This document shows positions 23,355 to 34,620 of a DNA stretch of 64,000 nucleotides, one piece after another. Position numbers and translations under genes: made by a program. Source of the stretch: Timema cristinae (lineage: Eukaryota; Arthropoda; Insecta; Phasmatodea; Timematidae). The stretch covers positions 36,450,387-36,514,386 of the forward strand of contig JBCFYV010000012.1 in NCBI GenBank assembly GCA_039000515.1, read 5' to 3'. Under the pieces are notes generated by a model. It had not been told where the DNA came from. It was given only the letters and a program-made list of their open reading frames with translations, and searched no databases. Within the stretch, counting starts at the first letter, position 1; the number at the start of each line of letters is the position of its first letter.

Positions 23355-23577
23355 TATAAAAATATAGTACCCAATTCTGGTTTGACAGACGGTGACCGAT
23401 TGTGTTTTGTGATATTTCACCTCATCCCTACTTCACCCCTCACAGGCCCCAACAGTAAAAATGGTATCACTCACTACACAGTCCCTAGCCCTTTTCGGTT
23501 ACTTGGTTGCGTGCGCGCAGTCCCGACTTTAACCCTTCCACACAGCCTCTCGTCCCTTCAACCTACGTATCGTTTTA

Positions 23578-23800
23578 CTACTATCAGCGGGTATGTAGCG
23601 TGGCCTTTCTGAGAACATCAGTTATATCAACACGTGACTTACAAAATAATATACTTGTAGAAACGTCCCAGACCCCAAACGACAATTCACAAATGATACC
23701 TTTTTGAACGTGCTGGGACTCGAACATGGGATTCCTAAGTCAGTAAGAAGACGTGCTACTGACTGAATGAGGGTGTCTAGCTTGACCAGCCACACGTAAA
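23578..23800 (-). repeat. SINE-C copy
   Basis: On the minus strand a tRNA-like head with CATGTTCGAGTCCCAGCA is followed by GTGAATTGTCGTTTGGGG and TTTTGTAAGTCACGTG. The tail matches the fragment at 43293-43400. Confidence 0.65.
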
Positions 23801-23808
23801 TTATACAT

Positions 23809-23862
<54 letters not shown>
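23809..23862. repeat. (AC)n(AT)n compound microsatellite
   Basis: About 12 AC units run directly into about 15 AT units, between two SINE-C copies of opposite orientation. Confidence 0.95.
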
Positions 23863-23865
<3 letters not shown>

Positions 23866-24050
23866 ACACCTTAGTAGAGTCGGTAGCGTGTCTGTCTACA
23901 AGGATAAGGGTTCCTGGTTCGATTCTCGGCATGGTCGAAAAATGTGTCACTGGTGAAATGTTGGTTCACCCTTTCACAGTGATGAATTAACGGTCGGGGA
24001 CTGGATGTTGTGCCTGCCTTTGTCTTAAGATAGATCATAAGGCACATTAA
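23863..24050 (+). repeat. SINE-C copy
   Basis: Head CACCTTAGTAGAGTCGGTAG and CTGGTTCGATTCTCGGCATG, then TTTCACAGTGATGAATTAAC and GGATGTTGTGCCTGCC. The same order is seen at 50393. Confidence 0.85.
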
Positions 24051-24117
24051 GCTACGATAGGCCTAGCAAGCTGATAGTGGAAAAATTTGGCTTAAATAAA
24101 ACACTGGGTTGCTTGCA

Positions 24118-24262
24118 GGAAGTGCACCCATATTTCCAAGGAGAAGAAATGGGAAAGTCACCCCCAGTGCATCCGCTCTGGATTCGAACATCAACCTCCC
24201 AGTCACCGGCAACTCAGCTTATTATGATCGTTAAATTATACCGCGTGACCATCCTATGTAGG
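24118..24262 (-). repeat. SINE-B-like partial copy
   Basis: The B-box-like region is CTGGATTCGAACATCAACCT; the 3' end is missing and the head has drifted. Confidence 0.6.
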
Positions 24263-24479
24263 CCAATGTGGTATCAGCCATTAATAATATAAATCAAACA
24301 TAATTAAAATGTATATTTCATCTATATACTTTCTGGGGCGGTAATCAAGCGTTCATATGTGTTAGACTCATTGTACATGGCCACTGTAAATGGGCATGTT
24401 GGTGCTAGTATCCTGACCAATATTTTTATTATTTTGATATTAATATCTCAAAGTGTTGTGAAAAGGAGCATAATTTAGA

Positions 24480-24640
24480 GGAAATTAACTCTAATTAACT
24501 TAGTGATAAGATGTATGTACTATAGGGAAGTTTATTTTTAAAAATCTTCACCTTTAATACACACGTCCGGTATACGATCTCCGACCTTCCCGTCAACTAC
24601 GACCAAAGTAAATGTGAGTCTAACGTTTTACTTGGCTTAA
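24480..24640 (-). repeat. SINE-B strongly diverged copy
   Basis: ACACACGTCCGGTATACGAT with CTCCGACCTTCCCGTC corresponds to the region around the B box. Confidence 0.5.
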
Positions 24641-24854
24641 GTTATTCACGGAATAATTTAAAAACATACTTACCAGCGCCTTAGATCAGCCAGTGAACTC
24701 CTGGGATCTCTATCAACTTAGCGTACTGTAAACAAGGAACCTAGCAAAGTTTTCTGTTTTTGCGTGGCTAGGGCCAAAATTAATCTATAGCACCCTCAGA
24801 AATGAAGCTGTCCCTCTTAAATAAATACACGTGCAACCCGCAACTGTGTGCGTA

Positions 24855-25025
24855 CAGTCTATTGCGTCACTCTCGTGTTGTATTAGATTATAATTACGGT
24901 TAGATGTACCTAGGTTTTTTTCTCATAAGTGGTTTCCTACTTTCCCTCCATGCAACTTTGGGTACATTTTCTCTAAAATTCTAAAGTACTCATCCTTATT
25001 CCATCAACATAATTAATGTATTATT
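24855..25025 (+). repeat. SINE-B body
   Basis: TTGCGTCACTCTCGTG and AAGTGGTTTCCTACTTTCCC are kept; the head and 3' tail are poor. Confidence 0.65.
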
Positions 25026-25307
25026 AGAGGAAAATAACAATATGTGGAAGGGAATTTGATTGGGAACTGCTTTGATCAAAATTAAAAAATCAATAAATAT
25101 TCCAAAGCAGCCAACTTTGACGTCTATCTTAATTTTTACAGGGGTATGTCAGCCTCTAAGTCACCCTGCTCTTAAGGAGCTGACAGTAACGTTTAGGTAA
25201 CGTAAAGAAACATTTTATGTGAAAAGGATTCCCTTAACTTAAAGGTAACGTATCGTAGACACGTGAGTAAAACACACTGCGATTAATTTTGACTGTCTGT
25301 AAACTAA

Positions 25308-25656
25308 GGCCCGTATGCAAGAACGATGCTGAGGACTAGCAGAGCATGAGGCCTGTCGTGAAAACAGCTGTCTCGATCGTCTATGCGTGCCATGTTGTGG
25401 AAATATCCTCTGAGCACGGCCAGAGTACAGGCTGAGCACTAGCAGAGCATGAGGCTTGTCGTGAAAACATCTGTCTCGATCGTCTATGCGCGCAGCGCCA
25501 TGTTGTGGAAATATCCTCCGAGTACGGGCAGAGTATAGCCTGAGCAAGCCCGGGACCTCTGGCGAGACTCAAGATTGCGTAATAGATCATACTAGCACGA
25601 GGCTCATACTCTGCCTGTACTCTGGCTGTGCTCAGCATCGTCCTTGCATACGGACC
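25308..25656. mobile_element. Harbinger-like MITE with internal duplication
   Basis: TAA on both sides (25305-25307 and 25657-25659). The ends GGCCCGTATGCAAGAACGAT and the complement of GGTCCGTATGCAAGGACGAT are inverted. Inside, a segment beginning ACTAGCAGAGCATGAGG occurs twice 103 bp apart (25335 and 25438), and part of it recurs inverted toward the right end. The ORFs that cross it are repeat artefacts. Confidence 0.9.
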
Positions 25657-25737
25657 TAATTGTTCAGTTTAGTCTAACTATTCACGATTATTTTTTGTAC
25701 GCCGCCTTTTATAGCAATCCAGACTAATCGCGTATCC

Positions 25738-25880
25738 ATGCTTACGTGGTAGAGGTGATTAAGGTATAAGTTAGAGGAAGTGTACCCACATTCGCGCGCA
25801 GATAGCAGGGAAAACCACTTAGAAAAAACTACCCTAAGAAGAGGGGCTATCAAAACTCCAACCTCTCCATTAGCAGCATT
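25738..25880 (-). repeat. SINE-B partial copy
   Basis: AGTTAGAGGAAGTGTACCCA, a CGCGCGCAGA variant of the CGCAAATGCG motif, and CTCCAACCTCTCCATTAGCA. Confidence 0.7.
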
Positions 25881-27075
25881 CCAGCTCAATATAAAATAAA
25901 ATATAGGAAGAGGCAATTATATTTTGGTGTTCGCGGGATGTAAAATATACCGTACCGGAGAAAGAATTTGCGAACCATAATCAAACAATTGAAGAACTAA
26001 ATAACCATGTTGACGTTGTTCGTAATATGATTGGCTGGCAGGAAGCACGTGGCAACTTTCACTTGACGTAGCGTGAAAGCTATGCCCTGGAAGCTATAAC
26101 GTTAGGTTAACGACACGTCAACATTGCGTTCAGTGCATCGTGATGGCTTCCGTTTTAAAACACGAGTAGAGTATTTACGCTACGTCATCCTTAGGTGGAG
26201 TCTATCATGATCCCGGAATGTGCAAAGGATGTTTCTTGCCAGCTTGGCGAAATAACGTAAGATTAGAAAAACTAGGGAAACCTTTTATACAATGAGGATT
26301 ATGACAGCCGAGAGCCAAGGAGTTATGTCCGTTTAGAGTTAGTCATATTTATTAGTCATTTTGTACAGAAAGGGAACGTTAAAAATTTCAAACTAAAAAT
26401 AAAATAAATGGTAAGACACAATAGTATACAGTAGACCTACACTCTCATATACAAGCTGTTGGAATTTGAAATAATAATTTTAAAAAAATTGTTATCAAGT
26501 TACTCCTAAATATGTTCTTTTTCAGAAAAAAAATATATAATCGAGAAAACATTTCTCAAATATAGATTTTTTACAAAATAATAATAGTCATTATTTAAAA
26601 AAACTTTCAAAAATCAGACGCCGGTAAACTTAAGTTAAATATTTGTTTTAGAGAATTTAAAATGCATTCTTACTTTTCATGTAAAACACTACCCTGATAC
26701 CTATTTTTCTTAAAATTGTTGAAGCAATTTTCGAGATACTTCAAACTTTCAAAAACTACTGAACCCCCCCCCCCTCTCCACTCACCCAAATTAGCTTTTC
26801 AATGAAAACAAGTACCTCTACAGTGTTATTTATCCTGGATAAAGAGTTACAGAACCCGGAACACGTTCACCAGCTTTATAAACACGTGAAAATTACTTTT
26901 TGAGGAAAATAGGGTTTGAAGAGGTTTGGTTCAACGTATGAAGCATCACAACATGCCTTAGATCTTCTGTGGGGACAAGTGACTCGACTTCCAGAAAATA
27001 TGGCTGTTCAGATGGGACAAGTTCTTGTAGACTTCCATTTACCAAGAGCTGTAGAAGGGACAAGTGAATTAAGAT
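25881..27075. other. Unassigned stretch
   Basis: TGACGTAGCGTGAAAG near 26066 faces TTACGCTACGTCA near 26175, a 12-13 bp inverted pair around a CpG-containing segment. The rest is AT-rich. Confidence 0.4.
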
Positions 27076-27079
27076 TGTA

Positions 27080-27510
27080 ATTAACTCGTCCATTACAGAG
27101 GGGACTAGAAATTTACTAATTCCATTCGCTAGAGGTATACGTAGGAAACCCGTTACTGATGTCTCACACTAACTACAGTTGTACATGTGATTGGTGACTT
27201 CCACTAACTACAGCTCTAAAGAGGAGTCACTCGTCTCCTCCGTACAGATATCATCAGAGTGACTCTGTAGATGAATCCATTTAATGGTTACTTCCAATAA
27301 CTACATTTGTATAGAGGAAACAGGATTTGCTGACTTTTACAGAGGGGTCAACTGATTTATACATTTTATTGACTACAACTATACATAGGGGACCAGGGTT
27401 TGGTGACTAACATTATCTAAAACTACAGGGGAGTAACAAGCTGATTTGTATTATCTGAATCTCAGTGAGGGGACAAGAGTTTTGTGACTTCCATCAACTA
27501 CAGATATATT
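27080..27510. repeat. Decayed tandem repeat, about 45 bp units
   Basis: Phrases like GACTTCCACTAACTACAG, then TGTACAGAGG-like text, then GGACAAGGGTTTGGT recur about eight times with heavy drift. The array ends in a 15-base C run at about 27511. Confidence 0.65.
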
Positions 27511-27556
27511 CCCCCCCCCCCCCCTGGAATCAGGCTATATTTTCTGAGCGACTTAC

Positions 27557-27663
27557 CTGGAACCAGGCGTGGTCCGTTGGCTGCGTTGAGCGTCCCGCTC
27601 CCATACTTGACTTGGCAAGGGTCAGCGTTGGACACCACTGCGATCTCGTCCAACTCGTGGTTA
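27557..27663 (-). CDS. Candidate host exon, product unknown
   Basis: This is the most gene-like stretch on non-repeat DNA. On the minus strand it ends at CCAG followed by GTAAGT, a textbook donor site (GT at 27556-27555). Upstream, a pyrimidine-rich stretch leads to possible acceptors CTATTGCAG (exon start 27663) or CCACAG (start 27675); both keep the same phase. The open frame reads NHELDEIAVVSNADPCQVKY, then GSGTLNAANGPRLVP, with varied composition unlike the AT-driven chance ORFs around it. It lies in a GC-rich island (27540-27900). The upstream frame is closed by TAG near 27755, so a splice acceptor or a start inside is required. I do not recognise the protein. Other frames in this island are also open, so the choice of frame is an inference. 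Confidence 0.4.
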
Positions 27664-27930
27664 CTGCAATAGTTACTGTGGTTGTCCGCAGGAGAGCAAG
27701 GCAAGTACCGCACCGCCGAAGAACCCCAGAGGGTACCAAGCGGGTGCTACTAGACGAACTGCAACCCGGCGCGTCGGAGATCACCGCCCCGATGACTGCT
27801 TCCGGCCCCTCAGCGAGAGAACGAGCCTCTTGGCGGAGGACATTAAGTATCTCCAAGGGGGGAGGGGTTTAACCGTTCCCCCTTTTTCTCCCCCCTTCAA
27901 CTCGCGCCCGAGTGCAAGCTGGGGAGGACC
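27664..27930. other. GC- and CpG-rich block
   Basis: It contrasts with neighbouring AT-rich DNA. It may be exon, promoter-type sequence or an unknown repeat. It carries a 108-codon minus ORF (27530-27856) and a 135-codon plus ORF (27465-27872), neither with a recognised domain. Confidence 0.4.
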
Positions 27931-28609
27931 ATGATTATTGTCTTCTTGCTAAAGGGGAACCACCGTGAAAATAATTCTTGATGGTCGTGACAGTCAAAAT
28001 AACCTCACGCTACTCGCAAACATTTCAAGAATAAAATAACGCTCGACGGCTTTCAGAAACAGAGGAACTTCTTTACAGCCGCAGACAAGGGTTTCACTGA
28101 ATAAACTAAACCATCACCATCTTTTGGTGAACCAGACCAACGTCTGATTTAATTGATGGATAAACTATCTTAAAAATTTATTGTATGGACCAAAAGAAGG
28201 TTAAAATTAAGCTTATCCCTACCTGAGGTAAGCACTTTAGTATGTAGACTATAGTGCCCATTTTATCTAATTAGAGATATGATATTAATGTGAAGTCACT
28301 TAAATTTAGCCATGCTTAGTATTTTTTAAATGCTACTTTTGTATTGATGTTTCAACACTTCATAATTCACTGTACATCCATTGAACAGAAATCTTGTGAA
28401 AACATTTTAGTTACAACGCAAAAGAAAAGAAAAATTCTGGTTAGTTTGATTTATGATTTTTGAATAATTAAATATATTTTTAAAAGGAAAAGTAAGTAAA
28501 CATAGTCATTATTTGCAAACATTTTGTCTATCGAAATCATTGCCTAATTTGTAGAGCCATCTTCGTACAAGTTTGTTTAAATGCTTTCTTCAGATACGAA
28601 AGAATGCTG

Positions 28610-28780
28610 CTATAAATACTTTGAGCACATCTGATTAATAAAGTTAATCCAAACTGTCACTGACCCTTCAGTGTCAAGACTACCAACTGCACTGGAATAA
28701 TGTTTCTCCAACGATTCACGTACGCTCCCTTCAACCCCATAAAATGGACACGTTCGGAAATTGGAAGTTGTTGGATTCAT
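28610..28780 (-). CDS. Candidate terminal exon or small ORF, product unknown
   Basis: The minus strand shows TTATATTTATTTCAG immediately before ATG (28780), a good acceptor-like context. It then has 56 codons beginning MNPTTSNFRTCPFYGVEG and ending FINQMCSKYL with stop at 28612-28610. The residue mix (C, W, H, E, K, D all present) is more protein-like than chance ORFs in this AT-rich DNA. No domain is recognised. It could be a last exon of the same minus-strand gene as the block at 27557, but then that block would be downstream of a stop, so the two are more likely unrelated or one is spurious. Confidence 0.3.
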   Translation of the reverse strand: MNPTTSNFRTCPFYGVEGSVRESLEKHYSSAVGSLDTEGSVTVWINFINQMCSKYL

Positions 28781-28799
28781 CTGAAATAAATATAATTAT

Positions 28800-30950
28800 T
28801 CACGCTACAAAATTTTTTTTAGCCATTTTAATAAAATGGCTATGTTTTTTACTGTCAAGGGAAAATTATTTTTGATGTCTTGTCTTTCACAATAATTGTT
28901 CATTTATAGTTCTTCCAAATCCGTCGGTGCGATTCCTTCCTACTTAACCGTGTGGATTCATAAAGTTTAATTTTGCTTTGTTGGGCTGATTTTTGCTAAT
29001 TATCCACTTTTATTGTAGACATGGCAATAATATTAAATAAGAGTAATGGTTATATAAAATGTAAACCAGATAAATCCAAAACTTGGTAAAACTTTGTTCA
29101 CAACCATATTGAGAAAGAGTGCCTTATCAATTTTCGGGTTCTGCTTACATATTGACAGTAAAATTATTTAATTTAAGCGACATTTTAATCTCGCACATCA
29201 ACTGTCTCAAATTTTGAATATTGTTTGTTACAAATAAAAAGTTATTTCAAAACCACTCAAGAGTTAATTCTTCATAAAAGAACAATCCTACTTTAAAAAT
29301 CATCCAAACGTTTAATATCATCTGAATTGTTCAATAAAACTTCATTTATCCTTGTCTGCATTGTGTTTTGACTATTTATTTTAAGTAGATAATTTAAATG
29401 AAGTTGTTCAACTAATGTTTGCTGATAAGATTTCCTGTTAGCCTATCATATAATTTCTTGTTATGCAAAATATAATAATTTAAACTTTCCTTTCCTCAAA
29501 GCTATAAATTCTATAAGCCCCTTTTTTAATAATAAAAGCTAATTTATAATTTTAAAATCTGGTTAGCTTGGTTTATGATTTATTAATAATAAAATATAAT
29601 TTTAAGATCACACTGTTTAACCTAAATAAATATCCTCTTATAATAAATAGATCCAGAATTGATGATGGTAAATCTACCAAGATTAGAAGCAATTAACAAA
29701 TTTAAGCTGGCACGATTATTTTAAGTTGGTTGCATAGATAGACCTAATCGATATCAAAGGTTAAGATATTCTTGGGGATAAATATATTGGTATTATGTAG
29801 TAATGTTAATATTAACATCTAGTTTTTTAATTTAATTAGTTTCAATATGTTTATATGGTTGTATTTTTATAATAATTATTTAAATTTAAAACATACGATA
29901 TTGTATCGAATGTGTGAAATAATTTTAAATATAGTGAACAATCTATTTGACTTTGTTAAGGAACGTGATTTTTTGTAATATCATTTAGTTATCAAACACA
30001 ATCATTAAAGTGTAACATTATTTCACGCTACAAACAAATTATTCTACTGATGGAGTTAGCCTTACTAAAATTACAACAATGTAAAGTTCCCATTGATCTT
30101 CTATTAAACTAGCGCCAAGACAATAATCGACTCACGAGTAACATAGGATAAAAACTAAAGACTATTATAACAGATATTGATGTATTTAAATGTATTAATA
30201 TAATTTTAAAAAAGAAAACTATTTTAAAATGTGAACGATATTAAATTATCAAGGCAACAAAATAGATTTAAGTGATAAGTGGTTTTTAAAATAATGATTT
30301 GGACTAGTCCAATAACTACTGCCAAATAATATTTTTCACGGAGAGTTCAACCGTAACAGTTTGGTTTAATTGCATTGATTAGTTGTATATTTATAGATGA
30401 TAACAATAAATTGTAATATTTAAATAATACGTAATGTTTTTCTTTGATGAAATGATTATTCAATTTGTATTTTATAACCGTTAGTCAAATGCAAATTAGA
30501 AAGTAACATTTTATACTTGGTCATCTTGCTAGACGGTTTACAATCAATACAAGGATGAAAGCTGAAAATTAACTGTAATGAGCGTGACATATAGGCCTAC
30601 TTTACACAAATAAAAAGGGGAGGGACAGCATTATAATATTTTAACTATGATTTAGAACAATTACCCCTTAATTATTCACAACAAAACACATCCAGCCAAA
30701 GACACTAAACACACGCGCTTTTATATTTTTTTAAACGTTAAATACACCGTAAGGTCCAGGCATTTTTTTAAAAGCCGAACTAAATGTTCTCAAGAGCACG
30801 TCATATCCATTCTGCGTTTAAAACCGACGACATCCATCACAGCTTTGATAAACTATCGACCACCAAAGATAGCGTCTTCTAATCACACGACCACCAAATG
30901 CCACGCTATCCATTTCAGACATACGCAGTTTCAGTTCTACTGTTTAAATA
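28800..30950. other. AT-rich, repeat-poor stretch
   Basis: No transposon ends, SINE heads or supported ORFs were recognised over more than 2 kb, unusual in this window. It looks like old intron or intergenic DNA. Confidence 0.45.
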
Positions 30951-31620
30951 ATAATAAAAAAAACGCGTTTTAAATTAATAGCACACGCTAATGGTAGAAT
31001 CGCCATACCCAGGTAACGTCCACCATTTCGATCAGGTTAGGTTTAACGGTTCGTTTATCAGCCTCCATGAGGCCTAGGAGAAAGAAAAACACGAACCCGG
31101 AACAGCATCCCTATGGTGTATAACTGAAACTTAACCTCAGCACTGTGTTTTGAGTGACGTAAGAACGTTCAGTGTCCTCGCTTCTTCCCTCGGGGGGGAA
31201 AAAACCCACACACAAACACTCAAGTATGAGGAAGGTAGGCTTTACTCAAATCTGTTTCGAAGAGGCATATATATACATTGTATATAAAAAAAAATTAAAC
31301 ACCGGCTTCGTGTCCGAGATGTGTTGCTGGTTGCGTCGTGTGCGTATTACGTTGCGTGTGCCTATCGCGTTCCTCCTTTCCTTCCCCTCTCCCAAACCCT
31401 CCCCTCACGCGCGTCCTTGGTCCTGGTAGAAGTCGCCCTGCGATGCTCGACTGTCTCCCCCCTTCAAGCTCTTTCCAACCAACACTAGCGCTCTCATCTC
31501 ACGATTCATCCGCCAGGTACGGCCAGGTCTGAAAACATCAACTCCGTACCCCTTCACAGTCCTTACTTTAACCTTCAGTGCTCAGCTTGCCAATATTGGC
31601 TATAAGTGACCTGAGCTAAC
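30951..31620. other. CpG-rich block, possible regulatory or untranslated region
   Basis: 31300-31560 contains many CG dinucleotides and C-rich pyrimidine tracts, then CCAGGTACGG, a weak donor-like site at about 31515. The overlapping ORFs of 64 and 85 codons show no domain. I cannot tell a promoter from a noncoding exon. Confidence 0.35.
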
Positions 31621-31938
31621 TAATTTAAGGGAACAAGATGAGTCTGAATTTGAATTTTAAAGAACTGCATAGGCTTTTGACTGAATATAGTGGTCGAAAA
31701 AAATCGCTTTGTGGCTAGACACAGTCGTAGTGCAGCCTCCTAGAATCAAAACTCGGACATTTGGCTTGGTATTATGTGTGCTAACCACCCACCTATAAAA
31801 AGACTAAGCTAACGGGCGTTGACCTTGTCGATAGTATTTTTACCTCAGACTTTGGTTTAAGTTCCGAAGGTATCCAAATTTAAAACTTTCCATGGTGAAA
31901 TAGATTTGATTAGATTCTCGTTGTAAATGCCACCCGTG
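31621..31938. other. Unassigned spacer
   Basis: No feature recognised apart from a weak tRNA-like phrase near 31735-31795. Confidence 0.35.
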
Positions 31939-31939
31939 G

Positions 31940-32157
31940 ACCACGTCTTACTACCCACGAGGGTCATCCCCTTATTTACACAAGCTATACTGTGATGAGG
32001 TAGGTATAAATTTATAGAAAGTGTACCCCACAGTTGCGTGAAGTAAGAGTGGGAAATTATTTTGGTAGAACCACCTCAATACACCCAAGTGGCCTTCTAG
32101 CCTGGACCTGTCCATCAGACAAGACGAGATTAACACCTTTACCCATGTACCCACCAG
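31940..32157 (-). repeat. SINE-B copy
   Basis: ACCACGTCTTACTACCCACG at the 3' end, TTGCGTGAAGTAAGAGTGGG in the body, and CCATGTACCCACC at the head. Confidence 0.8.
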
Positions 32158-32212
32158 ATTTATTATTTAGTCAATTAATTAAGCACCTTTGTGGCCAACG
32201 CTATTTTTTTAG

Positions 32213-32455
32213 AACCACGTCTTGCCACCCGTTTGTATCATAGGCATATGTACTAATCAGGCTAGTGTGTTAAGGATGAGGAAGGTTGAATTTAGAGGAT
32301 GTGTACCAGCATTTGAGTAGAGGGAGAGTTGAAAATCATTAGTAAAACCACACTCAGTACACCCGTTAGGGATTCTAACCCTTGATCTCACCTTCATCGG
32401 CAGTCTACTCTATTGCGAGAATGACGCCTTAGACCATGAAGCCTCTGAATTTGGT
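32213..32455 (-). repeat. SINE-B near full-length copy
   Basis: ACCACGTCTTGCCACCCGTT through GTTAGGGATTCTAACCCTTG to GACGCCTTAGACCATGAAGC. Tandem with the preceding copy, same orientation. Confidence 0.88.
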
Positions 32456-32564
32456 ATCAACATTAATTAATTATACATTGCTTTTTGGGGGGCTACATGT
32501 CCTGATGGCTATCTCCTTGGTACAAGTGGCTAGTAATAACATTAGTATTTCTCGCACCAGTGGG

Positions 32565-32800
32565 TACATGGACTACGCCGTAAACCTTGTCTAGTATGGT
32601 TTGCCGATAACGGGGAGGTTAGGGTTTAAATACCTGCTGGTTAAATGAGGATAATTTTTTTAATAGTTTCCCTCTCTCTCTTTCTCTCGACGCAAAGGTA
32701 TATACATTTTCTCTAAATTATACATTTGTACTCAATTAATGTAATTAAATGAGTATAGTCCGGTCGGATAATAATACGCACTGTAAAAAGATTAATATGT
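32565..32800 (+). repeat. SINE-B copy
   Basis: GCCGATAACGGGGAGGTTAG and GGTTTAAATACC mark the B-box-like side. The body has a CTCTCTCTTTCTCTC expansion. Confidence 0.75.
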
Positions 32801-33044
32801 ATTACATTTTACCATAGTATTAGGGTTATGGTTATTTTATAGATATTGATTTTCAGATATTGTTGTTTCTACCACATTCATATTTTTAAAAGATTTTGCT
32901 ATTATTTTTAAGATCCACCCCTTGCAGATGTTATTTGATTGTGTCCACGCTGGAGCTATGGGTTTGTTCCTCCTCGGGGGTAGCTCACATTGGGACAAAA
33001 ATAAACTCTTACACTGGTATAATTTGTAGATGGCCTACACGCTT

Positions 33045-33240
33045 TAGTAGCAGAATAATCCAAGGCGTCAATCTCGTGTTAGACTGGCCTGCTGATATTG
33101 AGGAGATCAAGGTTCGAAACTAGGTCAGTTTCACTGAAGTTTTTTTTTTCTAAATGGTTTTATACTCTCTGCTCACGCATATGCGGGTGGATTATCTCTA
33201 AAATGCTTAATTTCTCATGTAATGGTACTCATGCATACTG
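33045..33240 (+). repeat. SINE-B copy
   Basis: AAGGCGTCAATCTCGTGTTA, AGGTTCGAAACTAGGTC and CACGCATATGCGGGTGG are all recognisable. Confidence 0.82.
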
Positions 33241-33299
33241 CATCATTGAGAGCATTAATTAAAGGTCAATCCGTGCCTGTGGATATGAAGTGTAATGTG

Positions 33300-33480
33300 T
33301 CAAACTCACATATTCTGGTGTTGTCGGTGACAATCTGGGAATCTAGGGTTCAAATCCTGGATGTGTGAACGTTTTTCCTACAGGGTTTCCCACTATCCCT
33401 CCACGCAAATTCAGGTACATTTCTTTTAAAATCCTAACTTCCTCATCACAACTCTATTAACTATTAATAAATACGTGGAC
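33300..33480 (+). repeat. SINE-B copy
   Basis: AGGGTTCAAATCCTGG, TTTCCCACTATCCCTCCACG and TAACTTCCTCATCAC follow in family order. Confidence 0.8.
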
Positions 33481-33484
33481 AGCC

Positions 33485-34099
33485 TTATATTTTTACGAAT
33501 GTAAATGTCTGGAAACTATAAAAAGTTACTAGATTTTGTTTCGCGTGTTTATACCTCAAGACTTGTGATTTGCAGCTGTCACTTATGTAATCAACCTGCA
33601 TATAACCCTATTAATATAGTACATTATTATCAATATTGACACACAAAAAACGTCTGTATTAAAAAAAAAGTCCAAATTTCAAAATGCCCATTCTTAAGCA
33701 AGTCAAGGTAAATAAATCGAACGAGTAAGTAAAATGCTGTGAGTAAAAAAATTGTATGGCGCACCACGCAGATTTTCTTCCGCTTTTATCTTAAAATAGA
33801 TATTGCCTAAAAACTCTTTAAGTTTTGTGAAACGAAATAAATTTTCTGTACATTTTTGTAGAAACATTACACTAAAGATCATAAATGAAATAATATACAT
33901 TGTTACTTACTTACTCTATGGTATTAGTAATATATAACTAGAAACATTGTTACAGAAAAATTGAGTAAAGAGAAACATCTTTGTTCACCAAAGAGCATAA
34001 AAATCAAAATCATTTTTAGAAACTTTAAATTTATAAGTATATATTGTTTATAGCTCAGAAATTATTGGTTTTACAAAAATATATTTCAATTAAAAAATT
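33485..34099. other. AT-rich, no feature seen
   Basis: No supported ORF or repeat end. Confidence 0.35.
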
Positions 34100-34620
34100 T
34101 TAATATTCAACATATACTACAATTTTACAATGACAAGTTTTTTAGTTTCTCAAATAGCTGAGGAGAAATGATGAAAATTGGAAAATTTCCCCCATATAAA
34201 GTACCCTCAAAATCAATTTCACAAGAAAATGAGAATTTACTTCTTGATTATAATGATGAACAGTGAAAAGATATAAAATTTTATCAAAATTGTTATAACG
34301 AATCTCGAGAAAATCGATTTTTTTTCTCTTTTTGCCTTTCAGTAAACTACCCTTAAATTTAGGGTGGTTAGATATATAATTCCAAAAACCCCCGAGGATC
34401 TAATTTAAACACTAGATATCAAGTTTTAGGCCAATCAGTAAAATAGTTTCGACTCTAGCCTGAGGTACAGACATTAGATAGACAGACGTAAATGTGAAAA
34501 CCACTTTCTGTTTCATGGAGTCATGAAACGTCGACATTTATCAAAATCTTAAGCTCAATTTTTTCAAACGATCACAATACTCTCTCTCCGAGGTGTCGAG
34601 AGAAAGTAAAAATCTAAGGG
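34100..34620. repeat. Copy of the dispersed repeat also at 20480
   Basis: Besides the shared right part (GTCGACATTTATCAAAATC, then ACTCTCTCTCCGAGG), it has a left part with TAAACTACCCTTAAATTTAG-type text that resembles the decayed repeats at 52325-52800. Confidence 0.7.

Noticed and set aside
23863..23935. Functional tRNA gene
   Set aside because: A- and B-box-like blocks exist, but the same sequence continues into a SINE-C body seen at other loci.
25239..25638. 102- and 85-codon minus ORFs with repeated CSASAQ/SRQASCSA text
   Set aside because: They translate the internal duplication of a MITE.
26065..26190. Short TIR element with TGACGTAGCG ends
   Set aside because: The inverted pair is only about 13 bp, with no target duplication and no second copy in the window.
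27465..27872. 135-codon plus ORF in the GC-rich block
   Set aside because: GC-rich DNA has few stops, the frame crosses the C run and decayed minisatellite, and no domain is recognised.
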